NCBI GenBank assembly: GCA_021014945.1
Contig: MU266501.1
Coordinates: 1-59,842, forward strand
Source of the DNA: Leucogyrophana mollusca
Taxonomy: Eukaryota; Basidiomycota; Agaricomycetes; Boletales
Reading direction: 5' to 3'
DNA: 59,842 nt
This document shows positions 33,624 to 43,764 of this stretch, in pieces. A model generated the notes under the pieces. That model did not search any database, was not told the origin of the DNA, and saw only the letters and a list, made by a program, of their open reading frames with translations. Each line of letters begins with the position of its first letter. Within the stretch, counting starts at the first letter, position 1. The translations under genes and the position numbers were made by a program.

Positions 33624-34102
33624 CTAGTTACAGATTTCCAACGAGCTTATCCCTTGGTCCTCTGGTAGAACACTCTTGCCAACCCAATCACCCAACGTCC
33701 GACCTGCAGAAACACAATAGATGCATTAGAGACACTTCGCTGCGGAAGGGAAGTCGAAAGCATCAGCCTGAGGACGGGCTTCGAGGCACTACCCAGGGTC
33801 TTCCCATGATTCGGACAGCCAACGTCTTTGAAAAGGACGAGCATGCCTTCTTGAAAGACGAAGGACCTGACCCTATCATTCAAACTGGGGGATGCATTGT
33901 GGCAGTGGCATGAAGGGAACCATTCGTTAAATGTACCGGAGATAATCTGGAAATGACCCTTCGGTGTCTTCCTGCAGTCCGCGGTGTCGTAAAGGGCTAT
34001 CGAGTAATGTCCGTCAAGCAAGTATAACTTCTTACAATCCGCAGCAACCAAAACTGCGATGGACGCAACGATGGCGACGATGGCTGATTTGGGTGCGACC
34101 AT
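33624..34102 (-). CDS. Small secreted six-cysteine protein, copy A
   Basis: Two exons: 34102-33793 and 33703-33624, giving 129 residues. Residues 1-21 form a signal peptide (MVAPKSAIVAIVASIAVLVA, then ADC). The mature part has six cysteines: ADC, DC, CHC (two), GC and a final IC two residues before the end. The intron is supported by comparison with copy B: exon 2 is in frame in both copies and ends ISSLEICN here and ISSLKVCN there. A read-through frame to 33647 is therefore an artefact. Strands such as YSIALYDTADC and VRSFVFQEGMLVLFKDVGC resemble a beta/gamma-crystallin-like fold, which is inference. It is probably an extracellular protein of unknown role. Confidence 0.75.
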
Positions 34103-34699
34103 TTTTCACTGATAGTAGCAGGGCCAGTCAACGGGGTCCAAAGTGACAAAAAGCAAAAGATGAGACGCACCGAGCTATTGCGAAAAAGAGGATTGGCTAC
34201 GAAGTCGATGAGAGGTCCTCCATAAAGCTCGGTGGGCTTGTGGGTCGGACCAGTGACCCCTAGAGGAAACTTGATTCGCGAGATATAGCTCGGCGGTAAG
34301 GAAACAGCAGCATGATTCCCGAGTGTACGAATGGGCGTGTTTTGCCCGGCGTTCCGCTGGAAGTTGGTTGCAATGTACCATGTGGAGCATGATGATGTCC
34401 AACTCTCGGAAACTGACTACCGACTAAGCTAGCCATGCCCGAGAGCAGCCCGAGCGACCTGAGGCCTGAGGTTTTGAATTTATGGCCCCCTTATAATCGG
34501 ACGAGAGTTAGTAGTTACAATAGAATAGTTTTCTAATTCTGGAAGTTTCACTTTAGTGCTAATACCTAATAAATATTTTATTGCTACAATTTGCTATTTT
34601 GACAAAATCCAATCACCACAGTCCATATAGCCCAGTGATACTGATAGTCTGGTAGTACATGCCGTTGTAGCCAGTCCGAGCTTTAACTGTGCTCAATTC
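34103..34699. other. Spacer across the duplication junction
   Basis: This region holds the upstream DNA of the secreted-protein gene, the end of copy A near 34490, a short AT-rich unique stretch (about 34490-34586), and the start of copy B. No gene was seen. Confidence 0.5.
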
Positions 34700-35486
34700 T
34701 CACACTACCCTCGCAAATGCACGCTCGACGAGCTCCCTTCCTCCCCCCTCCCAGTCATCCCAGCATTGTGCATACAAGAGCGAATCTCTTCCCTGCAATC
34801 CGGGCAGCGGGTCACCTTCCCTCGACGGCTTACCTCCTTCTTTTGGGTATCCCTCCACCTCCGGCATACCACACGCCCACCTCATCAAACCCTCATACTT
34901 AAAGCCCATTCGCATTGCCAGCCCACTGGACCCTGCATTCATCAGCCCAGTAATCCAAGTCACACGGCGCATCCCGAGTCCTGGCGATGCTGCGCTGGGC
35001 AATTCGAATGCCCATCGAAGCATCAGTCCCACCGCATGCGAGCCGACGTGTGTGCGCTGGAATGCTGGGAGAACGATCACAGGTCCGATCTCGGTCACGA
35101 GTGCGTACTGTGTGTACTAGCCCGATGACACCCGCGAGCGACCCACCGAGGGTAGGGCGTGTGGTGTCAGGGCGCGTGGTGTCGATGATGGCAAACAGGA
35201 CGTGCAGATTATCTCGCCGCATGAACGACTCGACGAAGCGCAGGAAATCGCCAGGGCCCTCGAGAGCCAGGGGCATCAATTTGAACATGGACTCTTTCCC
35301 CCGTGTCCCCTCGAGAAAAGCTTCGCCGTGAAGGCGTGGTATGAATGGCACGAGCTTGAGCTTTGAAGTCGACAGCTCTTTTGGGACGGGGTATATGAAA
35401 TTTAGGTCATATGGGTCTGGCCCGAACAGGTCTGCGTCGACGACGATATCTGGCGCAGCGGCTACGCAGGAGTTAATGAAGGACAT
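34700..35486 (-). pseudogene. GNAT acetyltransferase copy 2, frameshifted
   Basis: Nearly identical to GNAT copy 1 over its whole length, with start at 35486. Near 35103-35112, five bases present in copy 1 are missing (copy 1 reads GCGTCTGGCACTGTG, this copy GCGTACTGTG). The deletion falls in the exon just before the acetyl-CoA-binding loop and shifts the frame. The original frame resumes only on a separate open segment (35098 to 34700), which still encodes an intact C-terminal half. No splice sites around the lesion would restore it. The lack of stop codons elsewhere suggests recent loss or a sequencing error. Confidence 0.8.
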
Positions 35487-36180
35487 GGAATGTTCAGTCT
35501 TTTCTAAGATGGGGAATTGATCGAGAATTGGTTTATAATGAAGAATTTGATTCTGACTCGATCGAATTATAGTCGAGTCACTCAAGTGTCACTCACCCGA
35601 GATGATCATGAGATCTACAGGTGTCCATGCTCTCGCCAACTCCGCGGCGTCAAGTTTGACTCGGGGACGCCTATTAGTATTGATGGCAGAGTAGCGCTCA
35701 CGTCTTTGTAAGAAGGCGCTCACTTTGAATGAATGCCTATATCGACATAGAATCGCAATTCATGTAGGACGTGCGATTCAGAGTGTGATGGGTGCGTGCG
35801 CGGCCCTGCGCGGCCTGGTTACCGTGCTACAAGGCACATCGTAACAGATTGGAGGACCCGATAAGGCTCGAAACCGGGATAGTCTCAAACCTACTTAGGA
35901 TCTCCTAGGATGCTAAAAAGGTCAGATGAACCAGCGGCAGATTGCAGACAGGTGTACTCACACGACAGACATCCCACCACCCAGATGCATTAACAATAAA
36001 AAACGCATCCGGCGGACGCACAAGAATCTGTTCGAAGTTGCCTACCAGAGAGTTATAGGCAACAGCCGCCAGCGTTTTGTGAGTTATTTGCCATATCCAC
36101 TTCATTCACCACCGGCGTTGTAAGATGGTTCGCTCTGCTTTCATAGAACTGCTTCATACACGATACGTCGCCTCTGCCCG
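35487..36180. other. Intergenic region within duplication copy B
   Basis: Counterpart of 32940-33623. It contains a small local duplication (GCGCGGCCCTGCGCGGCC near 35801) not present in copy A. No gene was seen. Confidence 0.5.
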
Positions 36181-36669
36181 CTAGTTACAAACTTTCAACG
36201 AGCTTATCCCTTGGTTTTCTGGTAGAACATTCTTGTCGACCCAATCGCCCCACGTCGACCGACCTGCAGAGACACAATAGATGCATCAGAGACACTTCAC
36301 TGCGGAAGGGAAATCGAAAGCATCGGCCTGAGGACGGGCTTCGAGGCACGTACCCAGCGCCTTCCCATGCTTCGGACAGCCAACGTCTTTGTAAAGGGTG
36401 AGCTTCAGCCCTTGGAAGACGAAGGACTTGACCCCATCATTCAAACTGGGGGATATATCGTGACAGTGGCATGAATCGAAGAGCTTCCAATCGCTAAATA
36501 TACCGGTGATGATCTGGGAATGGCTCTTCGGTGTCTTCCTGCAGTCCGCGGTATCGTAAAGGGCTATCGAGTAGTCTTTGTCGGGTAAGTATAACTTCTC
36601 ACAATCCGCGGCGACTAAAACTGCGATGGACGCGACGATGATGACGATGGCCGACTTGGGTGCGACCAT
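36181..36669 (-). CDS. Small secreted six-cysteine protein, copy B
   Basis: Two exons: 36669-36354 and 36263-36181, giving 132 residues with the start at MVAPKSAIV. The signal peptide is conserved. The donor here is GTACGT, better than in copy A (GTAGTG). The spliced product keeps six cysteines and ends ISSLKVCN. Differences from copy A include KLFDSCHC against FPSCHC and RSTWGDW against RTLGDW; length changes are multiples of three, consistent with selection on the protein. An unspliced reading would end at 36286 in KCL. It is probably secreted, with an unknown role. Confidence 0.75.
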
Positions 36670-37920
36670 TTTCACTGATAGTAGCAGGGGCCAGTCAATG
36701 GGGTCCAAAGTGACAAAAAGCAAAAGATGAGACGCACCGAGCTATTGCGAAAAAGAGGATTGGCTACGAGGTCGATGAGAGGTCCTCCCTAAAGCTCGGA
36801 GGGCTTGTGGGTCGGGCCAGTGACCCCTATAGGAAACTTGATTCGCGAGATATAGCTGAGCGATAAGAAAACAACACCACGATGTACGAAAGTGTACGGA
36901 TGGGCGTGCTTTGCCCTGACGTTCCGCTAGAAGTTGGTTGTGCCATGTGGAGCATGTCCAAAGGCAGTATGAATCAAGGGCGAGGCTGCAAGAATTCGAG
37001 CGTAATATACACTGGGATCGCAGTGTAATTATGGGCTCGAAGTGAGTACATGTGTCTCGTGATGGGCCTATATCTTGTGGTCGCAGCCAGAAATAATCCT
37101 ATATATTCCCCCAGCGAATCGAGTTATCCACCTTTTCAACGATGATTGTATGTGATGGGGCACAATCGGCCCAAGGGCGCGATCGAACCTAGACGCCAAG
37201 GCCGACCGAACCCAAGGTGACCTAGGCGGGTTGGACTACTGATGGACTGCGACATCGAATGGGCTGCGACGTGCGGCTTCAAGGTGCCAAAGGAATCAAT
37301 TTAGCTAGCTCCTGAACTGAGGTGCTGTGTGGGTGCTTGAAAAGCTGCGCAGGAGTGGCGGAGACTGTTCGAGTCTGCGTGTGGCAAGAAAATTCGAGTT
37401 TGGATGGAAGGCTGCAGCTGATACGACAAGGTGCACCCCCGGCCCTGGCGTAAAGCGCTAGCGCTTGGCCCAGGTTGGCTGTATAGTGTGGTCTCGTCCG
37501 AGCACTACGGATACCTGCCTGTTATTCATCCATGGGCGAGCAAGGGAGGGTAAGCCCGGGATACACGCGAGCATGGACTCGGATCTAAAGGTGGGGACAA
37601 CGGAAGCAATGCACTCTCGGAACCTGGTTGCTGACTAAGCTAACAAGGCCGAGCGCAGCCCGAGCGACCTTGAGGTTCTATGGCCTTACTTAAGGGGAGG
37701 ACCAATCAGTTCTTCCATGAGGGAAAAGCTTTGACCTTGGCGTTTCCTTCTTCAAGAACAGCTGCATCCACGAAAGTGTATCAACAGCCAATCCCCAGCG
37801 AGTACTCTCATCTTTGACGTTCGGAAGAATACAGTCTGTTTCTAGCTGACGAGGTCCGTGTCCTAGCAGCAGAAGTAACGCCCATGCGATACATTAGTTA
37901 GTTATCATCGCCCAGGAAGC
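36670..37920. other. Non-coding region, including 652 bases unique to copy B
   Basis: This region contains the upstream DNA of secreted-protein copy B, the copy-B-specific segment 36961-37612, and the DNA downstream of the third GNAT gene. The unique segment has no long open frame, no terminal inverted repeats that I could see, and no clear target-site duplication. A perfect 14-base palindrome, AAGCGCTAGCGCTT, lies at 37453-37466. Nothing else was recognised. Confidence 0.5.
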
Positions 37921-38709
37921 TCATACCCTCGCGAATGCATGCTCGACAAGTTCCCTTCCTCCGCCCTCCCAGTCGTCCCAACATTGTGCATACAGGTTTG
38001 AATCCCTCCCTGGCAAGCCAGGCATCGGGTCCCCTTCCCTCGGCGGCTTCCCTCCCTCTTTCGGATATCCCTCCACCTGGTGGATAGTGCAGGCCCACCT
38101 AATCAAACCCTCATATTTGAACCCCATGCGTATCGCTAGCCCATTTGAGCTTGCATTTGTGGGCCCCGTAGTCCACACGACGCGGCGCATGCCAAGCCCT
38201 GGAGGTGAGGTGCTGGGCAGCTCCAATGCCCATCGCAAAATCAGCCCTACAGCGTGTGAACCGACATGCGTGCGCTGGAAGTCCGGGAGCACTATGACGG
38301 GCCCAACCTCGGTTGTGAGTGCCGTGGACGAGGTGTAGGCAAGCCCGATGGCACCGGCAACCGAACCACCCAATGTGGGCCGTGTGAGGTCAGGTCGAGT
38401 GGTGTCGATGATGGCGAAGAGGATGTTCCGTACGTCCCGCCGCATGATAGACTCGACGAAGCGTAGGAAGTCGTCGGGACCCTCCATTGCTAAGGGTATG
38501 TATTGGAACATTGAGTCTTTCTTTCGCACTCCATCGAGGAAGGCGTCGATATGGAGGCGAGGTATGAAGGGCACAAGGTGGACCTTGGACGAGGAGAGTT
38601 CCGTCGGGATGGAGTAAATGAAGTTCACATCATACGGGTCGGGCCCGTACAGATCTGCATCAGAAACAACATCGGGGGCTTCTGCCACGTAGGAATTAGT
38701 GAATGACAT
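37921..38709 (-). CDS. GNAT family N-acetyltransferase, copy 3 (diverged)
   Basis: Single-exon gene of 262 residues (MSFTNSYVAEAPD), with an extra Met one codon upstream. It is clearly homologous to GNAT copies 1 and 2 throughout, but with many substitutions, so the split is older than the tandem block duplication. The acetyl-CoA loop VIVLPDFQRTHVGSHAVGL and the AIRMGFKYEGLIRW segment are conserved. It has no neighbouring copy of the secreted-protein gene. The substrate is unknown. Confidence 0.85.
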   Translation of the reverse strand: MSFTNSYVAEAPDVVSDADLYGPDPYDVNFIYSIPTELSSSKVHLVPFIPRLHIDAFLDGVRKKDSMFQYIPLAMEGPDDFLRFVESIMRRDVRNILFAIIDTTRPDLTRPTLGGSVAGAIGLAYTSSTALTTEVGPVIVLPDFQRTHVGSHAVGLILRWALELPSTSPPGLGMRRVVWTTGPTNASSNGLAIRMGFKYEGLIRWACTIHQVEGYPKEGGKPPREGDPMPGLPGRDSNLYAQCWDDWEGGGRELVEHAFARV

Positions 38710-39368
38710 CACGGTATGCGCAATCGCTTTCTGTGCTGCTCTTAGGAACTGGTGTTATAATACCATCGCAAGTCTGACTCGATCTACCTGTCGTAATGGT
38801 TGCTCAATCACTCATGATCTTGACGGAGCCGCAACCCCGGCCCGCTGCGGAAAGGCGTCAGAATTGGTCAAAGGACGTAACAAAAACAGGAGCAGGAGTC
38901 ACATAGTGGTTGATCTAGTGAAGCGGGGAACAAGTGCCTTGCGAGCGCTGGCATCACAGAGGCAGGGCAATGCCTCGGTTGTCACAACCAAGCACTCTCA
39001 TCCAGACACCCGCAATCCCCTCTTCTTCACATCCGACCTGCATACCGTTATCCTTCAAGATATAATACTCTCGACCTGGCGTCTGTACCACGGCCAGTGA
39101 GGGATGAAGTGGTTCCCCACGAGAGGTTACGAGGTGCAGGCTTTCGACGTGATGGTGACTGCCAAGTTGTCAATCCAATCACCCCTCCCGGCGAGCAATA
39201 CAGGAACCTACATGGGGAGATACAAGTTGACGTGCGATGATTTCGAGGTACTTGTACCCGCGTTGACAGTAGTTTGAAGCCCCGCAAAATCTTGCGCCAT
39301 CTGGTAGCTAGACATCCATTTTCCGCTAATACTAATCGAAAAGAGACCAATTAGCACAACAACTCAGT
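38710..39368. other. Intergenic region between GNAT copy 3 and the SAP gene
   Basis: Short open frames on both strands (such as 38699-39100 plus and 39048-39350 minus) have no motif. A splice extension of the SAP gene into this region was tested by eye and gave early stops. No gene is supported. Confidence 0.4.
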
Positions 39369-41455
39369 TCAGGCACTTACGGACCTATTTCCGATGACGC
39401 TCGCCATGATGTATCGTTCCGCGATTTCCCTCTTGGCAATACCGACCTGACCCTCGACGAGGGTTCTTTGTAACCACAGCTTGCTTATACCTCGATCGAA
39501 CTCTTCATAATTTGCCCATTTCAGCCGATGCCGGAGGGATGAAGCGTTCGACTCTGTGGCAGAGGAATGTGGTGTTGGCAGAGCGTCGGCAATGTAGTTC
39601 GACCAGTCGGCACGAACATATCCAGTGGGAGCCTTGACCGACCCTGGGGCACCAGGGGCCACTGGGGGATGGCCGATAACTTCGCAGGTGGAGTCCAGGA
39701 TGTAGCATATCTCTCTGATATCAGCTGCATTTTTTGTCGGCTTCCTCACGGTAACGCTCCAGACTTCACCTGCGACAATTTCTCGAACGTCCTCGACGAC
39801 GGTCCTTGTCCACGCTGAAGGATCTTGTCCGCTCCCTCCGACAGATAAAGTAAACCAAAGCCTTGTGAGCACAAATCTGAGGATGGAAGTATTAACAAAT
39901 CGACGTGGTCACGATACCTGGTTTATAGCGGTCTCACCTGAGGGCTATAACCACCTGCCTCTCGTTATCAGGGCTCGTCCAGAGATGTTCGGATAGTGGG
40001 TCGAAAGTTTGGAAATATCTTCCCAAGAACGACGATTTGAATGCGGTCCGCCTCATGAGCACCTCGCGTGCGCGCTGGCGTAAGTAGGGCCACATGTTCG
40101 TCATGGCTTGAGGATATTGCTGAGTCACGTCCTTCAGTCGCTGGCCATTATAGCGTTGACCGAGTATATGCGCGGCTGAAAGGTAAACTATAGGTTCGCG
40201 AAATATATCAGAGGGCGAATTCTGACGAACGCAATTGGAGGACACGGAAAATCGTGAGGCGCTTACCTGCATATCGGATGGTCCGAGACACGAAAACACA
40301 GACTCTCCGGTCTTCGTCAGAAAGTGCACTGAGTATTATTGCCCACCTCTGCACGCGCTTTCGTTCGGATAAACGCGGAGGATATGTGATGGTGGTGAGA
40401 ATGACCGGGGGAGGCGGAGCAGGAAAATCCAAGTACCGTAAGGTAGGTTCCTCAGACAAAGATACAGCTTCGTCGCTCGAGTGTTGCTGAATTTGAGTTT
40501 GACTCACTCTCTTCGGGGTCGAGTTTCCCTGAGCAATTGCAGGGATAAGTGGCCTAAAGCGTTTCCCGGAAGGAGCAATAGGAGCAGTAAACTGAACAGT
40601 ATTAACGGTCAACGTGTTGGACGACTTGCCAGGTGGTGGCCCTAGACGATTGGCAGCTGAAACCAGCGGGGACTGATGAGGAAGTGCAATTGCAGTAGGC
40701 TGGGCTCCGGCCACTGGTAGTTTGGTGACCTGTTTCGATGTTTTTCGGTGTAAGCCTGGTGTGACCGTGGGGGCTGGACAAGATTGGTTATGAGCAGTTG
40801 AACACCCAACCAATGAGTCGGTCCGACTATCAGCAGTTGCTCCGATAACAGTAGAAGATGCCCTCGGCTGCGGATCCAACTTCACTTTCTTGTGCTGAGT
40901 ATCGGCGGTGCTATCGGGCACGGGCCGCTTGATTCCACGGCATGGGTCAGGCAATTTTGTGGAAAAGGATGCGGCCTGGGAAGATCGACTGGCGACTGGA
41001 TGGACGGCAGCAGGCTCGACAGCCGGGGCAGCTTGCTCCTGCGGAGACCTCAGAGATGCCGCACTCAGTTGTTGTGCTCGGTCGAAATCCTGTGAGGTTC
41101 TTCCTTGTGAGAACGAGTCACCCGGCCTTGGTCGCGTTTCCGCAGTTTGGTCCTTCTTAGAGACTCGGGGTATGTCAAATTGGATAGTTTGTTTCGCAGC
41201 AGTCGGAGGAACAGGGCCAGTATCGATGGGAATGGAAGGTGTCTTCTTTTCCGATTGGGCGATTTGTTGAACTGAAGGGGTATTGCTGATGCTGATACTA
41301 GACGCATCATCGAGTTTCTGGAGGAGAGCGGCTTTGCCAAGTTTTGAATACCCGACAATGCGGCGCTCTTTGCAAAGGGCTTTCAGCTGGGGTACGGTTA
41401 GCTTTTTCAGGTCCTGAGGGGCTGCCAATTCTGCGGCTGTAGGAGCATCCTCCAT
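39369..41455 (-). CDS. SAP-domain nuclear protein of unknown function
   Basis: Three exons join in frame: 41455-40267, 40187-39938 and 39876-39369, giving 648 residues. An N-terminal SAP motif at about residues 15-50 (LKKLTVPQLKALCKERRIVG, then a GKAALLQKL helix) suggests DNA or chromatin binding. Residues 60-340 are Ser/Pro/Gln-rich and probably disordered, with KRPVPDS and KKVKLD as possible nuclear signals. The C-terminal 300 or so residues look folded and helical (RVQRWAIILSALSDEDRRVC, then YLSAAHILGQRYNGQRL); I do not recognise the family. It lies upstream of no obvious partner but is next to a PHD-finger gene on the same strand. Confidence 0.75.
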
Positions 41456-41969
41456 GGTGTGCTGCTTCCTGTGAATGAGTCCTTCGGCCCTTGAGATTGA
41501 GAGTTGATCGTGAACGGAAGCAAATGGTGATTATTCGATGCGTTGTTTGTTTCACAAGCTGTTGCCAAACAAACGCTTCAGTGTGTCCCTTTTTGGGGTC
41601 TTTGCCACGCCCATATATGTTTTATCGCCGCCGCCGATGAATGTATGCTATCTGCAGGGCGATGCATATTCAATCAAAGTCAACAGGGGTATAATTGCCA
41701 GGCCAGCGAGAGTGATGCTGGTAAGCTGTGTCAAGAATGAAGTTGTCCTTTCTAATGCTCCAATGCCCAAGCATCCACAAAAAAGAAATCCAACAAAGCA
41801 CCCGGTGGCTTCGCTTTGATCATCTTTGCTTGAGGTTTGGACCGCCTCCGGCCTTGCTTTCCATTTCGCTCCCGGCTACAGACAATACGCCAAGGATCTT
41901 CCTCTGCCGGATTGCATTCCTTGATCAATTCAGGGAGTAGATGGCCTTTCAGATTCTTTGCGGGGAACA
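41456..41969. other. Intergenic region between SAP and PHD genes
   Basis: About 510 bases lie between two minus-strand genes, holding the SAP promoter and the PHD 3' end. Short open frames overlap on both strands, without motifs. Confidence 0.45.
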
Positions 41970-43764
41970 TCAGTCATTGGACCAGATATAAATTTGCGCC
42001 AGGCTTGCCTTGTCTTGAAAGAAATATTTGGGTCGCTCCCCGGCCACATCTCCCGTGTCCGATTCATCGTCTGCGGAATGAGCCCTAAGCGGCGGGTGTA
42101 CATAAAGGATACGGCGACCGCGCGGTGCATATAAATCATCCGAGTCGGAATTCTCGTGGGCCTGCATAATGACGTCTCCATCGCTGTCTCGGTCAGCTAC
42201 CCGTGGCCTTTCTGCCAGATTAGAGGCATGTATCTGGTTTGATGGCACGGTGGGTGCCGATGCAGGAAGTTCATGACCAGTCGGAGTGGTGGATCTGACA
42301 TTTTCTGTGGTCGACGATCGTGCTCCTCGCTCATCTGAGGAGCCTTTGTCCGACACTGGCCGCGAAGGGGGCAGCTTCCCAGGACCGTGTGTGGTGGGTG
42401 CTACGCGCGGCTCGACATGTAGTCCTGTGGTGTCCTTCTCCTCTCGCTGTGTTTGCGGTTCCTCGTCAACAAGCATAGCATCGGACCGGAAACTATCTTG
42501 AGACGCGCTCTTCTTCGCTGCTAGCACCTGAGTATTTTGGAGGGACCATACCGGCGCTTTCTCTCTCTGTGTTTGGGTTTCCATGTCGACAAGCATGGTA
42601 CTAGGCTGGAAATTGTCTCGGGACGCGCTCTTTTTCGCTGCGAGCACTCGAGCATTTTGCGAGAGCTGTACGGGAGAGACGCCAGAAGAGAGTGGCGCCA
42701 ATGGTACTGGATGTTGTGCGCGGATGTCCGGGATTTGTTTCGTTGGCGAGGGCGAGGCAGTGGGGTGCGCCACAGTCTTGCGCGCGGGCACGATCTTGCG
42801 CGCTGGCACAGTCGCGGTGTTGCTCGCCACGGGCGCGGTCTTGCGCGCTGGCACAATCGCGGTGTTGCACGCCATGGGCACGGTCTTGCGCGCCGGCTTA
42901 GCCACGGTCTTCGCCATGGGCACGGTCTTGCGCGCCGGCACAGCCACGGCCTTCGCCATGGGCACGGTCTTGCGCGCCGGCACAGCCACGGTCTCGCACG
43001 CCATGGGCACGGTCTTGCGCGCTGGCACAGCCACGGTCTCGCACGCCATGGGCACGGTCTTGCGCGCTGGCACAGCCATGGTCTCGCACGCCATGGGCAC
43101 GGTCTTGCGCGCTGGCACAGCCATGGTCTTGCGCGACGGAACAGGCGGTAGGTGCGCAGCTGAGGCAACGTTGGATTGCTTCTGATCGACTGGTAAGGTA
43201 TTACTGGCAGATTCCCAGTTGTCAGATGCATTCTGTGGTGAACACGTCGGTGAACATCTGGTGCTGTTTGGACTATGTGTAACTTGCCTGAAGGTATCCC
43301 CTCATTGATGCATCCGACTCAGATTTCAAAGAGATGGTGCTCTGCTCACGAGATATACTCTGGTTGAGAGAGTCTGTGGCTGTAGATGGAGGCCCTGAGT
43401 TCGAGTCCCTACTAGTCGACACATCCACCATCGTGCTCGCGGTGCTTGGCTCCCGACTTGTGCTTGCATCGGTCGATGTCGACTCAGACTGGCCTTTTCG
43501 TTTCTCCCGGTCTTTCGTACATTTCTTGCATATCCATGTATCGAGCCCGTTCTTCGTGTCATCAGCATTCGTCGCCCTGATTCGTCGCAAGAGTTCATCA
43601 TCTTGGATTGGCGGAATGTGGCATCCTGATCATGTTAACAATAGCGGACATCGACCTCCCATGCGGTACTCACTGTGGTGCCAGGACCTTTTACATTCGG
43701 AGCAGGTCAAAAGGAAAGCTTGTGGACCACTGTGCGATTTCTGACAACGCAAGCAGGACACCAT
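41970..43764 (-). CDS. PHD-finger protein with VPARKT tandem repeats
   Basis: Three exons: 43764-43674, 43625-43288 and 43232-41970, giving 563 residues. The PHD zinc finger fills residues 1-70 with the C4HC3 order: CLRC, then CSEC, then WHHRCHIPPI rebuilt across intron 1, then WICKKC. PHD fingers usually read histone H3 tails. The second intron (43287-43233, 55 bases) starts with GCAAGT, a GC-AG intron; only this splice keeps the frame. Exon 3 begins NASDNWES and leads into an array of 14-15-residue units with the core VPARKTVPMA. The rest is Ser/Pro-rich with acidic patches (DSDGDVIM) and ends in YIWSND. A nuclear chromatin role is likely. Confidence 0.8.
42775..43135. repeat. Coding minisatellite, 42-45-base units
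   Basis: About nine tandem units encode variants of MAVPARKTVPMACET in the PHD gene. Units at the gene's 5' side are almost identical; those toward the 3' side are more diverged (IVPARKTAPVASNT). Because the unit is a multiple of three and lacks stops, several other frames are also open through it. Confidence 0.9.

Larger units (their letters stand above)
32035..34490. repeat. Tandem segmental duplication, copy A
   Basis: First copy of a roughly 2.46 kb direct repeat carrying a GNAT gene and a small secreted-protein gene. The offset to copy B is 2,552 bases at the GNAT end. Homology covers genes and intergenic DNA alike, for example the stretch after the GNAT start and the sequence beginning GAGGACCCGATAAGGCTCG. 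Copies differ by scattered substitutions and small indels. Confidence 0.9.
34587..37702. repeat. Tandem segmental duplication, copy B
   Basis: Second copy of the direct repeat. It matches copy A closely up to 36960, then carries 652 bases (36961-37612) absent from copy A. Homology resumes at ACTCTCGG (37613) and fades near 37702. Without the extra segment it is about the same length as copy A. Confidence 0.88.

Noticed and set aside
33624..36669. Frameshift between the two secreted-protein copies as evidence of a pseudogene
   Set aside because: The indel falls inside a well-supported intron, and both spliced products are intact.
37185..37205. GCGATCGAACCTA resembling a reversed tRNA B-box
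   Set aside because: No A-box or foldable tRNA could be found around it.
36961..37612. The copy-B-specific segment as a classic DNA transposon
   Set aside because: No terminal inverted repeats, target-site duplication or transposase fragment could be seen.
39048..39350. Extra 3' exon of the SAP gene after GTAAGTGCC
   Set aside because: Each acceptor tried gave a stop within a few codons, so the unspliced end at 39369 is preferred.
42521..43231. Long open frames in other frames and on the plus strand across the PHD repeat array
   Set aside because: They arise because the repeat unit is a multiple of three without stops. Only the minus-strand frame continues into flanking coding exons.
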